NCBI GenBank assembly: GCA_002794775.1
Contig: NBAY01000001.1
Coordinates: forward strand, 682,001 to 746,000
DNA: 64,000 nt
Source: Porodaedalea pini
Taxonomy: Eukaryota > Basidiomycota > Agaricomycetes > Hymenochaetales > Hymenochaetaceae
Direction of reading: 5' to 3'
Positions 1 to 13,014 of this stretch are shown one piece after another; position 1 is the first letter of the stretch, and every line of letters starts with the position of its first letter. The translations under genes and the position numbers were made by a program. The notes below the pieces were generated by a model, which had not been told where the DNA came from, made no database searches, and saw only the letters and a program-made list of their open reading frames with translations.

Positions 1-1328
<1,328 letters not shown>

Positions 1329-2419
1329 GATTGGAGATATGGAGGACGTCGGGGGCAGAGAGAACCTTGAGTGAACCACGAGCCGCGTCGATCACTGCAA
1401 AAAAAATAGCCATCCAAATCCGGTCACAGCATGTAAATGCATGCATGCATTTTCCTGCCATGATTTTGCTTTCTTTGACTTTCTGCTTCAGCCAAATACA
1501 TAGCCGCCAATGGAGGGAAGTGATGTATTCACTCCATGTGCACAGGTACTAAAGTTGGTTGGAACCTGACTCGGATGAAAAGAAAATTCTTCGTGTTCTA
1601 AGTGCAACAGCGCGCGAGGAAGCACTATACTCATCGTCAATGCGGACATCGCTGTGACTGAGCTCGCGAAGAAGTTTCAGCCTCTCAAGTTTGTTCTCTT
1701 GAATGACAAGTGGTCTCTTTCGTGGCGTCACGGCGAGGAGCTCGATATAATCAATGTCGATGAGTATGGCTCAGTAACTTTCATTATCGACAGGAACATG
1801 ACGGTCTTATGAAGGAGTTATAGGTCAAATACGATGCTATAAGAGTGCGTTCGGCTGCACTTTCGCGCGCGATCACAATCTCGCTCTGTCGCGATTTGCA
1901 ACTTGTGCAAATCGCCTGAAAGCCATCACCACAGGCCAGCCGTCATCCTATACTGCTTAATGTACATTACTACTGGCTGGCTCGGGATGCATTTACCAAG
2001 CGCAACTACAGCAAACCCGTGAATGCTTTGAGGGCCCAGGCTTATAGCTAACAGACACCATACATTGATGTGAGCCTGTTTTCATATCATAATTACCGAC
2101 TCTGTCTGAACTCGCTGCAGGTAAACACAGAGTTCATCTTGATATGCCAACATGAAAAATCTTGCAAGTGCTCTAGGGAGAAAATTAAGACGCCAGCTCT
2201 TTTCCTGCCACTCAGTTGTTTAACCAAACCCGACATATCCCGTTGTCACTGCTTCTCGCAACTTCAACTCCGCCTGGGTCAGAATGGAATATTTTCGTGA
2301 CGGTCAAGTTTTTCTAGGCTCCTACCCAAATTTTATTGTTCCTAGCATTCTCTGTCAGCACCGACAAGCCACTGAAGAGTAGGCAATAACACGAAGGGAA
2401 GCGGATGAGCTCGAAGTTG
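1329..2419. other. Intergenic stretch with one weak ORF fragment
   Basis: The proximal part is the PRMT1 5' flank. On the minus strand, 1549-1755 stays open and reads ILIDIDYIELL...SGSN before a stop. It looks like an orphan exon or pseudogene remnant, but I found no convincing start, upstream exon or family. Nothing else is recognisable. Confidence 0.4.
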
Positions 2420-3070
2420 CTACTGATACAATCGAAAGGCCGGCGCTAACTCGGAAAAAAGACTATGTTTATCCATCTGGCTAGGAAGTGCAGCTACGAG
2501 GTTTGAGCGATACCGCGGACCCACTATGGTGAGATTAAACTTAGATGTGTCTATAATATGGTCGACACTTTCTCTAACTACACTAGAGACATCGATCCTC
2601 ACCAAGGAGACGAACCACAGAATGACAGGCGTTTCTGAAGATTCGTCTGAGCAATCTATGCGCTCCAAATTACACCAACCAAGAGTCTGCGTCATGGTAT
2701 GTGCAGGCGCAAGGCGATATAACATGAATGGGAGGAGCTCAAGGATAACATTACTCCGCAAATGAGCTCGAAGGGCCTTCCGAAAAGTACACGAGCGGAA
2801 TGAGTCCTCTGGCCAGGCTTTAGTCTCAATCAGAGACAACCAAGACAGACAAAGCATCGCTCTACCCGTGCATGCCACCGACGAGGGTATTTCAGTGCTT
2901 GCAGAATGACGCATAGCTGCTGAAGGGAGTTTATGACACCGTCGCAAGGAATTGGAAAATCGGGTAGGACATTCTGCATTTCTCACCATCAGAGGGTTTC
3001 CCATGCTACCGTGCAACAAGTTAAACACACGTCTAGGGAGACGAAGGATGTTCTCACTGTCAATTGTCAA
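2420..3070 (-). CDS. Hypothetical ORF, 216 codons, function unknown
   Basis: An uninterrupted minus-strand ORF begins at a start codon at 3070 and ends at 2420. The predicted protein is rich in Ser, Arg and Cys and has no motif, signal peptide or clear membrane segment that I recognise. Hydrophobic patches such as VILELLPFMLYRL and PVILWFVSLVRI look protein-like. The composition could fit a decayed F-box or LRR-type protein, which is common in agaricomycetes, but no F-box consensus is visible. It may simply be a chance ORF in a gene-poor spacer. Transcript evidence would decide. Confidence 0.22.
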   Translation of the reverse strand: MTIDSENILRLPRRVFNLLHGSMGNPLMVRNAECPTRFSNSLRRCHKLPSAAMRHSASTEIPSSVACTGRAMLCLSWLSLIETKAWPEDSFRSCTFRKALRAHLRSNVILELLPFMLYRLAPAHTMTQTLGWCNLERIDCSDESSETPVILWFVSLVRIDVSSVVRESVDHIIDTSKFNLTIVGPRYRSNLVAALPSQMDKHSLFSELAPAFRLYQ

Positions 3071-3465
3071 AACGACAAGAGTACTCTCGTACTCAAGGAG
3101 AGGACTACAATTTACATTTGCCTTTCATCAGTTATGTGACGTTTTCCCTAGTCACTAAGTCAGTCGCACGCAATTGACTGCATTCAAATTGCTCCGCTTA
3201 CTGTTTAACGCATGACTACCGAGTGTAGGATGAATTTCTCGACATTTCATCGGGTTGCCACCGGTGGACAGCATGCCATTGCCACCAGTTCCAACTCCGA
3301 CTGATTACGTCAGTGATGGCAACCTATCATGGCCGTCTACGTGTTCTCCCAACTCAGCTCTTACCGCCACGTCAACACTTCCTCCGTCTCTTTCTCCTCG
3401 TCTTATAGACACGCCACTCCTTTGCCCTCTCTCTTCCACGTACGACCACGTCTTCCTCGCCAGCT

Positions 3466-4678
3466 ATGACAACGACCATGACCGCCAACTTCGTTGACCC
3501 CTCAGCACTCTCCTTGCCGTCCCCCCAATCTGATGCTCCTGACTCCCCGGTCTCCTCGCACTCGGACAGCGGCGCAGGTCCTTCGCGCAAACGCGCTAGG
3601 ACTGAGATGAGCGCAGACGAGCGTAAAGAGGCTCGCGCTCATCGCAGTAAGTGGTGCCTTCTGAGTGGTTGATGAATTGGCATGCTAATCAAGTATGAAT
3701 AGATCGCATCGCTGCCCAGAATTCTCGTGACAAGCGGAAAGCTCAGTTCACCGCTCTGGAGCGCCGTGTAGCTGAGCTCGAGGAGGAGAACAGGCAGCTG
3801 CGTGCAGGAATGACGCTATCAGACTTCCAGCATGCAGACATCAGACAAGTACAGGAGGAAGAGCGCGAGAAGGCACGGGAGCGAGAGAACGCAGAGCTCA
3901 AGGAGCGCATCAAATCTCTCGAGAAAGGATGGGAGGCCGTCATGAATGTCCTCGCCGCCCAGGGGCTCCCAACACCCGCTCCCACCTCCGAATCGACTCC
4001 ATCAACATCCGAACCATCTCCCTCGCCCTCCAACAACACCACGACCACCTTTCCCGTCCTAGTCCCATCAACGCCCGTATTTCCCATCACGCCCTCGCCG
4101 TCCATATCGGGCGCGAGTATGATTCTCGACGCAGATGAGTCTGAGTCCACTTGCCACCTAGCACGGGTGGCGACCACCGCGGCAATCCCCCCCGCGGTGT
4201 CCCTGCAGCGGGTGGACTCAACCCGACTCTCCAATCTGCGTTCCCCTCTCCCGCCACTTCCCTTCCCGATACGGACTTCGCGCCGACTCCCCTTGCCTGC
4301 GACCCGTCGTCTCCATCGCCTGCGGAGGAAGCAGCTGTGGACGCCTGGATCCGGGAAATCTTCTCGGGCTCTCCCCTCAACGCGTCAACGTCTCTGCCTG
4401 AGTGTGATCCTCTCGGCGAAGAGCCGGTCATCCCGTACACCGCGGTCACCCCCTCCGTGGCGCCGCTGATCGGGTCGACGGAGATCGTGTCCGACTGGGA
4501 AAACGGAGTGGAGATGCAGAGACTCTTGGACCTGCTTCCGGTGGTCCAGTCCGACGGGGGTGTCGTCGCCAGTAACCAAGCGATCGACGCGAGCACGGCT
4601 TTGGGACTCGAGCTGTGTGGTGGATGGAATTTCGAACGTGAATCTGCGCCGGCATCGTCAGGTGTTGGCGTGTTCTGA
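3466..4678 (+). CDS. HAC1: HAC1/XBP1-type bZIP transcription factor of the unfolded protein response
   Basis: This nuclear bZIP factor activates ER chaperone and ERAD genes after Ire1-dependent mRNA splicing. Exon 1 (3466-3646) encodes a Ser/Pro-rich leader ending in a basic stretch (SRKRARTEMSADERKEARAHR). A 56-nt GT-AG intron (3647-3702) splits the first Asn of the basic region NRIAAQNSRDKRKAQF. A leucine zipper follows (LERRVAELEEENRQL) and then a long acidic coiled coil. The bZIP frame stays open to 4469. The coding-like C-terminus, with the motif DAWIREIFSG and an acidic tail ending at 4678, lies in another frame that opens only after a stop at 4142-4144. A splice of length 3n+2 is therefore needed between about 4110 and 4210. 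That is the hallmark of HAC1-family genes, whose intron changes the C-terminus. The basic region matches basidiomycete Cib1/Hxl1-type proteins. Confidence 0.88.
4142..4220 (+). promoter_or_regulatory. Candidate Ire1 splicing structure in HAC1 mRNA
   Basis: TGAGTCCAC (4142-4150) and GTGGACTCA (4212-4220) form a perfect 9-bp inverted repeat around the place where the reading frame must switch. Just inside the 3' arm is CTGCAGC (4203-4209), which matches the Ire1 loop consensus CNG|CNGN. Cutting after 4205 puts the downstream exon in the correct frame. Upstream sites that satisfy the 3n+2 rule are CCG|CGGC (intron 4180-4205, 26 nt) and TAG|CACG (intron 4162-4205, 44 nt). The latter lies in a 7-nt loop on a GCCACC/GGTGGC stem. 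The 5' site is therefore unresolved. A conventional GT-AG intron 4117-4208 (GTATGA...CTGCAG, 92 nt) would also restore frame. Confidence 0.6.
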
Positions 4679-5369
4679 GGCGCGCAGGCGACTCGGCTTG
4701 ATTCTAGTGTACAAACCGTTCCTCCTTACATATACCTTTCGGATTTTTCTTTTTGATTTTCTGTTGTCATTCATAATCTCCTCACAATCGTCTTCTCGCA
4801 GCATCGTATTATATTTGGACCGGTCTCCCCTTCTCTCTCAAGACTCCTAGATTCACCGACGACGCCATCTTTCCGTTGTTTTCACCCTTTCGACGACGAT
4901 ATCACTTCTGTGTTTTCTCCTTTCTTTGCTGTTTGACGCTGCTCCCGGATTACTTTGTCTGTGTTTCTCTCCCTTCGGGTTGACGAGGAGTGTGGACGGG
5001 TTTTTCGGTGAGCGCTCGGACTGTTTAGTTTGTAGATACGTACAGTAGGCTGTTTGTCGTTACGACTGGTACAAGCAATGGAGTTCGGTTTGAAGGTGGT
5101 TATTTGTAGATGCTGGATGAATTTGAGAAATTGAGATCAGACATGAATTAATGTGAGTGCTTATTGCAATCGTTTTTTATCTTATTCTCTGAAGCATTGG
5201 CGGTACAGACGAGATAACTTTAAGAATAGTGTGTAGACCGACAAAATAAGGATCCCAAGAGAAGCTGCGGGCTATGGAATAAAAAACGTCAGCGCATTGA
5301 ATCAGAACAACAAAGAGGATAGAGGAACGTACCGTGGAAGATGATGCTGCAAATTTTCTCTCTTCATAT
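4679..5369. other. Convergent spacer between HAC1 and CHZ1
   Basis: This is pyrimidine-rich, coding-poor DNA that presumably holds the HAC1 3' UTR and the CHZ1 3' UTR. I see no gene, repeat or structural signal in it. Confidence 0.5.
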
Positions 5370-5925
5370 TTATTCCTCGTCTTCTACTTCATCAGCCTTG
5401 AGGCCAGCCTTTGCGAGTGCCTCAGGGCTGGTGTAGTCGACTTTGACACCGCGGGTGCGTCGGGAGCGGATGGCGCTCGGGTCGATTTCCTCGAAGCTCT
5501 CTTCCACCTGAGAGTTCGACCAAAAGTGATTCGAGATAGAGACGTATCAATGATAAGCAAAGAATAAATGAAACAAGACACAACACGTACCTCTTCGTCA
5601 CTCTCCTCCTCTTCCTCCCCATCTTCGTCCTCGTCTTCCTCTTCATCCTCGTCCTCGTCTTCCTCCACGTGTGCATCCGCAGCAGCCTTTGCTTCAGCGC
5701 GCTTCTTCTCACGGGCGTTGCGCTCCTCGAACTCTGCCTCCTCGGCTGTGCGCTTTCCCTTCCCCTTGTCGACGACGGAGGGCGGGGTGGCGGTGCCCTC
5801 CGGCGCGTCGCTGCAATCATAACAATTCATTTATATACATTTATCAGCAAAGGAGAGGAAGGGAAGGGGCCGGAACCTTACACGTTGGTGGTTGCGGGTG
5901 CAGCTGCGGGAGCGTCTGCGGACAT
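5370..5925 (-). CDS. CHZ1: CHZ1-like histone H2A.Z-H2B chaperone
   Basis: CHZ1 escorts H2A.Z-H2B dimers to the SWR1 remodeller in the nucleus. Translation starts at 5925-5923 (MSADAPAAAPATTNV). Two GT-AG introns separate three exons. The middle exon encodes a charged Lys/Arg/Glu helix followed by a long run of Asp and Glu (DEDEDEEEDEDEDGEEEEE). The last exon carries the CHZ motif with FEEIDPSAIRSRRTRG and a conserved VDY. It ends at 5370 with an acidic DEVEDEE tail. The protein is about 120 residues, a normal size for the family. The acidic and CHZ segments together make the call good. The gene is divergent from the next gene on the plus strand. Confidence 0.85.
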
Positions 5926-6640
5926 GGTCGCAGTTGGTGGTAGTTGGAGAAAGTTGAACGAGAGACGCGTCAAAAGCTGAACGCGTCTTGATTAGATGTG
6001 AGAAACTGATTAGTCAGGATTATATCAGCGGGGTGACCATAAATGGAATACACTTTACGCACTGCTTCATCCCCGCTCTGTTCGGACAGAAGTGTCCGGA
6101 TATGCTGAGTCCTGACGACGGCCAGCGCCCAATATTAATGTAAAGCGAAGCGCATACAGTCGACCGGACGTTGTGAGTGGTGACATTATTCTCACGAGTG
6201 ACTCTTTCTCCTGGATCACTTGCCCAGATATCAGCCGGAATGATGGATGCCTATGAGGAGTACTAGTGTTTTCCCCGATGGAAAGACAAAGGGACCCCCC
6301 CTCGGAGGAAGAGACCGTCCACGCGCGAACGGATCGCATCGCGTACGTTCACCAATTCAGTTTGAATGTACTATTTCTGATAAGAAAGTGGAACTGGAAG
6401 CGGCAAGCAGCCGCAATCAGCGCGAGGCCCATGATATTCATTCGCTTTATTTCGCCGTGACATCCTCTCTGGCCTTGCGCGGGGATTGGGTAAGCGTGCA
6501 TACCACTTGTCGTCCGTCCGGCCTCTATCGCTCCTGCCTCCTCCTTCTGCCACCTGCCAGCTTCTTTGTTTCGAGTCTTGGGACCCTTCGAGCTCCGTTC
6601 CACTCCTTCTTGCTACCACGACACCCCCGCGCGAAGGCAA
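5926..6640. promoter_or_regulatory. Divergent intergenic region between CHZ1 and the gene at 6641
   Basis: About 715 bp separate two divergent start codons, so both promoters must lie here. Short ORFs exist on both strands but show no family sequence. No further element is recognised. Confidence 0.4.
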
Positions 6641-9221
6641 ATGCGCATGGGAAAGGCCCCGACGCGTTCCCCGGACTCGGGCAACGACCCCTCTGGCTCC
6701 GTCGACGTCTCGGTCAGGAGGCGCCAGAGCTTCACAAGCGCCGTCAGTGCTTTCGCTGCCGAGTTGCGCGTTCGCCCAAAGAAACCCGCGCTCGCGCTAC
6801 CTCGTCTCGGAGCAGCGCGAAAGAGCGCGGACAATTTATCTCTGGCCAACGCGGGACGCTCAAAGTCGTGCTCGTACCTCCCTGCGACCGCAAGCGACGA
6901 GCCGCTGCTCACGCTCGTGCTCTCCAGCACGTCTTTCCTGGATACCGCAATCTCTGAAAGTGGGGAACGGCTTTATGTGATCGATACGAAGGGTGCGCGG
7001 ACGAATATCTGCAGGGAGGACCCTGTGCAGGGTGTCGCGCACGTTGGTGCAGTCAACTGGGCAGACGATAATGATGAGGATAGGCCGCTGGGCCTGAGGA
7101 GTAGTGCAACAATTCAGATGGCACACGGGCGGCGGTACTATGCTGATGAATTCCTCAGACGCACAAAACTTACGAGGTACGCGTTTTTCCAACACGTTTC
7201 ATTTTTGTTCTGCTAACATCGTCACTGCCCTCATCAAGTTCCCGGCTCTTCAATATTCCCCACTACCCGCACACGCTGAAATGGAAGCGCTCAGGAGGCA
7301 ACTATAAAGTACGCGTGCTTTTGCTAATTGGAAATTTTATTTCCTTGTCTGGTATATTTGTTATTCATCTGATGAATCTTGCGCGTCTATGCAGCTCATG
7401 GTGTCGAAGGGGAAGGCGACAATAGCGGTCCTCGAGCCTGCTATGCTCGCTGCGCCGCCGCGGATAAAAGTGTTCGAGACGCTGCATGAGCACGATGCGA
7501 CGCGCCCGCAGCTCGAGCACCGCGGCGTGCCCGTGTTTCTGCTCGATTACATGGTCGCGACTGCGCTGCTTGTCGTCGCGGACAAGGACGAGTGGCTGCA
7601 CGCCGCGAGCGGGACAGCATCCTCAACCAGCGCGCATTCGGCACCGTTTCGGCTTGGAGGACAGGGATCAATACAGCGGTGGAGGATGGCCGTGCGGACG
7701 GAGCCGTTCACGTTGACGGAATTTGGATCGCGCCCGTCGAGTCCGGCGGTGTCGTCTGTTATTGATATTGGCCCGTCGAAGGCAGAGGTCAGGTCGGACT
7801 GCGGAGCAGATATGGGTTGTAAGACGCCCTCTCCACAATTGCACGCTTCGCGTATCTCGCATTTGTTGACGACGTCGCCCGAGTCGGCCTCCTCCCCAGG
7901 GCCCTCGTTCTCACACTCACCGGCGCTGTCCGTGCCGGTTGCCGTCCATCCCTTTGCGTCTGAAATCAATGGCGGTGAGGATAGCGCGTCGCCGACAGAC
8001 GACTTTGGGATCCGTTTCAGTCCGCTGACATGCGTCTTGCCGCCTGCCCTGGGCGTATCACTGGGAGACTCGAGCCCAAGTCCTAGTTCCGGCCCAAGTC
8101 CAGATTCAGAACCGCCGAGGAGACGCACGCTGATGCGGACGCGGAGCGCGCAGTCGCTTGTGGGAGCTGAGACGCCGCGCCAGGCGAGCAAGAGCCTCCC
8201 GGCGACGCCGACGACGCGGCCGTCTACTGCTGGCTCCATTCCGGGGGTGAATAGTAGACCGTTTCGACCGCTACCGAGGACGCCGCAGACTGCGGCTACG
8301 CTCCCTGTCACGAGCAATATCCATTACGACCATGTGCCGCCAGTGCCGAGCTTGCCACCAGCGATGCAGAGTGCATTCGTGCGGGAGTCGGGAAACTCGC
8401 CTTTCTCTACTGGAGATGATGACGGACTGTCGGAAATGGCGGTTGTAGGACGAGCATCCGGCTCGCGCGTCGTCTCGTTGTCATCAAGGGTAAATTCACT
8501 TTCACCTTCGCCATCGTTAGTGCCGGGAAGCTCGGTGGTCGGTTCGTCCAGAGTGTCCTTGTCATCCAAATTCGAGCTTGTGAACGCCTCGGACGAAAGG
8601 CCTCGATCCATTCGACGTTCCGCGTCTGAGGCGACGCTCTCTGCGAAATCGTCTTCGGAAGTCTCTAGCGAGCCTTCTTCGCATGCGAACGGGAGCAGGA
8701 GTGTGAGTGTCGAGTATGATCGCGAGCACAACCACGCCCACGCCCACGACCACGACTCCTCGCTCCTCAAAAGCGTGCACCGCCGCTCGATCTACAAAAA
8801 GCCGTTCCCATCACCTTCAGCGCCCGCGCCGAACCGAACGCTTTCCGCACCCTCAGTACCGATACTGATACCCCGCACCGCGCCCTTGCGTATACGAAAT
8901 ACTCACACTCACAATACCGGCCCGGGGATCCGCCCTTCCACGTCCTCGTCCGCCACGTCTTCCGCTTCCTCTACCCCGCGTCCCCAGGCACAAGCGCAGT
9001 CGCAATCTCAGATTCAGATTGAAACGCAAGTGCAAGCGCCAATGCAGAGTAGGATAAGTCACGCAACGCGTCCGTCTGTGTATGCGCGTCCGCCGCCCGA
9101 TGACGAGGAGGGCAAGGTGGGAGAGGAGGAGGGATATGAGTGCGTGGCGCCGCCTGCGTATGATTCGATTGATTTCTCGCATCCGCCGTTGAAGCAGACT
9201 GGATTTCGGGGACTTGGATGA
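6641..9221 (+). CDS. Uncharacterised agaricomycete protein: globular N-terminal domain plus long Ser/Pro-rich tail
   Basis: The model has three exons (6641-7176, 7239-7308, 7395-9221) joined by GT-AG introns that keep frame. Residues ~90-260 form a globular region. It contains LTLVLSSTSFLDTAISESGERLYVIDTKG, then ATIQMAHGRRYYADEF, a Trp/Lys patch (HTLKWKRSGGNYKLMVSKGKA) and a hydrophobic end (VFLLDYMVATALLVVADKDEW). The pattern resembles the DUF6593 / tubby-C-like proteins often annotated in mushrooms, but this is from memory and tentative. The remaining ~560 residues are low-complexity Ser, Pro and Thr with a His-Ala-rich patch (NHAHAHDHD). A C-terminal PPAYDSI could be a PPxY site for WW or arrestin-like partners. 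The function is unknown. Confidence 0.7.
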
Positions 9222-10085
9222 TGGGGATTTTCATATTTTTTTTCTTGGAGGATGGGTAGACGGTGGCGATCCTTCCCTTGTTTCGATCATCTTTGCATTT
9301 TTTTTGCTGCTGTCAATGGTGCATATTCCTGTGCAGCGTGGCTCTGTTTCTTCATAGACTATCAGAATGATGTTAATACATACATAGTATTCCTTTTTCT
9401 TGAATTCTTGTATATAATGATAAGCACTCGTTTAGTTACCGTAGTACATATTGATATTGATTTCGTGTAGATATGCCTTTTAGTTGATGCCATTTTGGTG
9501 TGGAATATCATGTTCAATTTTTATCTTTAGCCTTTTCAATATGATCTGACTTTTTTCCCGAGTCCTTCGTTGCTCTGCTTCCCAAGCAGGGACGCGAATC
9601 TGGGGCAGACGCGGTGCACGTGGTCAACGCCGATCGCTGTGGGTCCACGTGCTTTTGTATTTGTTCTGCAGCGCACGCGTGCGATCTGGCATCCGTCGGT
9701 CCCGCGTCGGCGCGTCACGTCTGACTAGGGCGACGCCGAAATCGACACGACCGACTAAACGAGCTCAGCAGTAACGACCATAGCGACAATTGTGCATTCT
9801 ACACAACGAAGGGCAGCGTTGGCGCGTGCCGGAATCAGATCTGAGCGCTTGACCAGCTTCTTTTTCATCGTCTCACCTCTGGAACCTAACACACGCGAAG
9901 CGTTCTATGTGTGATTCAATCAGGACGCTCTAAAGCTCGCTGGGACCTCTCACATATAATCTTTCTATCATTGACACTGGTCCATCGAATCTCCGGTGTC
10001 TAACGCCTACGCCGCTCTAGTTTTCTTTATCTCTCTGCTTTCTTGTGTTTTTTTTTTCTTTCTCATTTGACGGACACGATAATCC
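9222..10085. other. Intergenic spacer
   Basis: This holds the AT-rich 3' flank of the preceding gene and the 5' flank of the next. Two E-box-like sites (CACGTGG near 9618 and CACGTGC near 9641) are visible. A pyrimidine-rich run before 10080 fits a fungal promoter. No gene is seen. Confidence 0.4.
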
Positions 10086-13014
10086 ATGCCAGTCGCGGGG
10101 AACACTGCAAACGAGCGTGCGGTTCACGGTCCGGATACGCAAGCGGAGTACAAGCGCGCGCTCGTGGAGTTGCTTGCGGAGGTGATGCACCCGCCGGATT
10201 TCACACAGGTGACGGCACGGTATGCGTGGTGCATACACGTCAATAAGCTCTTGGTGAGTCGCGTTCGCTATTCCGCTTCTTCTTCACATACCTGTCACGT
10301 TTTTCGTTTTTATTGTTTTGCCGTGCTATTGCCTGAATGACAAAATACTGACGAGCGTCCTTTATCGTGTACTGTGAGCGCAGCGCGAGCTCAAATCAGT
10401 GACGACGAAACTCGATCCGGCCGATCTGCCGCGGTCGTTCGTCGACGTTGACGAGTTCGTCAGCGAGGCGTGGCGCCTCGCGGTTGCGGACGAGATCCCC
10501 GACTTCTACGAAAAGTGGCCGCGCGATCTGGACCGGCAGGTCGAAGAGAGCTTCACGTCGGGTGTGCCGCTCGGGCGTATGATGGCCGAGTCGTCGCGAA
10601 GTCGCAGCGCAGCGGGCCCCGCAGCAGGACCAAGACCAGGACCTGCGTCCCAAATACCACCCCCGCGAGGAGCCGCGAGGACACGTCTTACACGCCGAAC
10701 AGCACGCCGTCCTTGGATTCGCGGGTTTACAGCACGCGCTCGTCGTATTTGCCGAACTCGGAGACGGGCCTCCCTCTGTCTCCTACGAGGCGATTCAGCA
10801 TGGCTGACTTCAAGCGCCTTGTGACGGACAAGTCCAAGGCCGACTGTAATGCGTCGCGACCGCATCCGCGTCCGCAACCTCTGACCCCGTCCACGTCTTC
10901 GAGCCCCATCGCGCCCCGCACGTCTGCACTCTCCTTCGACAACTGGCCTGCGGCGCCGACTTCGCTCACACCGGAGCGCAGCATGAGCCTGCGGCGCTCC
11001 GCCTCCGCCCGCCCATGGATCCCGCAGTCGTATCGAGACGGCTCAATGCCCGCCGACCTCGCGGAGCTCTTCTCGATGCTGGATGAGGTCTGCCAGGCCG
11101 CAGACACGCTGGTCACCGAGGCGGAGGATATCGATGCGAATGATGAAGGCGAGATGCGCCTGAAAGAGTGGACGAGTAGAGCACGGAAGTGCGAGGTGCG
11201 TGCCATGCATGCTGTATACACGCTATAGTGATTCTGAAGTATATCGGACGGATGTCTATAGATGAATGGAAGGAAGGCGCTCGCGCGCGTGGCGTCGGCA
11301 GGGATTGCCAAAACCGACGAGGTGCTTTACGTCGCCAGCACGCTCAACCTCCTCAAGTCGGCGCACATCGAGCTCATCGAGTACGCGGAGTCGATGCTGA
11401 ATCCTGCTAGCAGCGCTCCGCGGGAGGCTGCAACCGCTCTTCAGCCGGCTATACGCGATTCGGAGTCCCTCGACTCCACTGGCTCGGTGACTCGCGAAAC
11501 GCCCGTCGAGGCTGAACGTGAACATCCAGGTCCGCCGCGCTCGTCTATTCAGCGGAGATTGTCTCCGTACGTTCTACTGCCCTCTGTGCCCGTAAGTCGC
11601 TGTACTTCGTCTCTCCTGACTATTCTCTCTTTGAATATATACTAATGCTAATACTAAACTATAGTGGCGTTGGTTCCCTACGGATCAGGCTCCCGACCCT
11701 AGCAAGTCCTCGCTGCTCACATCAGATATCGTCATCCGCACTACACGCGCCGGTACGGGAAGCCGCCGCACCCTCAGGCTGCAGCGCATGACGGACCGGG
11801 TGCCGGGTGACGAGCAGCACGACCCGCCGTGCTCCGAGTGCGCAGAGCGCGGGTTCAGCTGCTTTGGAAGGCCGGGCGTGCGGCACAGTTGTCGGAGATG
11901 CGGACGCGTGAGGAGGGGCCATTGTACGTATGCGAGGCCGCGGGCGGCGCATGCGGCGAAAACTGCCAAGGGGAAGGGCAAAGGAAAGGAGAAGGAGAAG
12001 GAGAGGGAGGAGGAGAAGGAGGATGGGAAGCGGAAGAGAAGGGGCTGGGGGAAAGAGGAAGTGACAGAGAAAGAGACGGAGAAGGGGAAGAAGAGGCTGA
12101 GGCTGAGGCCGAGGCCGCGACCGAGTTTGGAGACGCTTAGGAAGCTGAGGAGTGCAGAAGTAAAGAAGGAGCTGCAGAAGGAGAGCGATCAGGAGAGCGA
12201 AATTGAAACCGAAAGCGGGAGCGAGGATGACGATGCCGATGCCGATGTCGCTCCCCCGGCGAAGCGGCGACGAAGCGCATCCCCGCGCGCGACGCACGAG
12301 CCGGAGCCCGAACCACACCTACCCTTCCCTGCGCGTGCGCGTGCGACTTCCGAACCTCTAGACCGCGCGTCGCGTGCACGGAGTCGGAGTCGGAGACCGA
12401 GGCTGGCGTCCCTTGCGCGGAGCTCGAGCTCGAGCTCGAGGCAATCTACGCTCGCGCGGAGCAATGAAGCGGGCCTCGACGATTTGTTTGGGCCCGCATC
12501 TCACGGGCCTGAACGTGCATCGTCTGAAGCACGCGGCATACAACCTCAGTCCGAATCTCCTCGTGCGCCGGAACCGGAACCAGAACCAGAACCAGAACCA
12601 GAGCAGACGTCCACTACCCCCGCTGCAGCCCCCACTTCTGCTCTTATTCCGGTTTCTGCTCCCGTTCCTGCTCTGGTTTCCACTCCTGCCCCCGCTCCGG
12701 TCCCCGCTTCCATCCTCACTCCTACTTCCCTCGCCAGCCCCATGCCCATGCCCTCTCCAAATCACGACCTCAGCTCCAACCCGCTCCTCGTAGCAGCCCT
12801 TACCGCAAAGCTCGATACCTTGACCGCTTCCCAAGCTGCGCTGACCGCGGAGCTGCGCGGCACGCAGGCGAAGCTCGCGCTGCAGGTGCGCGTCATCGCG
12901 GAGGTGCGTGAGGCGCTGCGCGTTCTTACGGCGTCGACGGGATTGGATCTGGATCTGGAGGACGGGAAGGACGACAACGCGGAATTGGATGAGGATGGGT
13001 CGCTTGAAGATTGA
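10086..13014 (+). CDS. Unrecognised protein with a Cys-rich cluster, Lys/Glu-rich region and C-terminal coiled coil
   Basis: Exon 1 (10086-10253) and exon 2 (from 10384) encode a helical N-terminus (AEYKRALVELLAEVMHPPDF, DPADLPRSFVDVDEFVSEAWRLAVADE). Between ~10590 and ~10680 the frame must change by 3n+2, which means either an intron with a weak donor (for example 10590-10639) or an indel. The second frame continues through ADFKRLVTDK and FSMLDEVCQAADTLV. Introns 11196-11261 and 11592-11664 lead to the last exon. That exon holds a Cys cluster (CSECAERGFSC, CRRCGRVRRGHC) resembling zinc-binding modules of agaricomycete hypothetical proteins. It is followed by long Lys/Arg/Glu tracts, an EPEPEP repeat and a final coiled coil (LTAKLDTLTASQAAL). 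It could be two adjacent genes. No function can be assigned. Confidence 0.55.

Noticed and set aside
9536..9718. 60-codon minus-strand ORF near 9.6 kb
   Set aside because: It is short, has no family sequence, and lies in a spacer between two well-supported genes.
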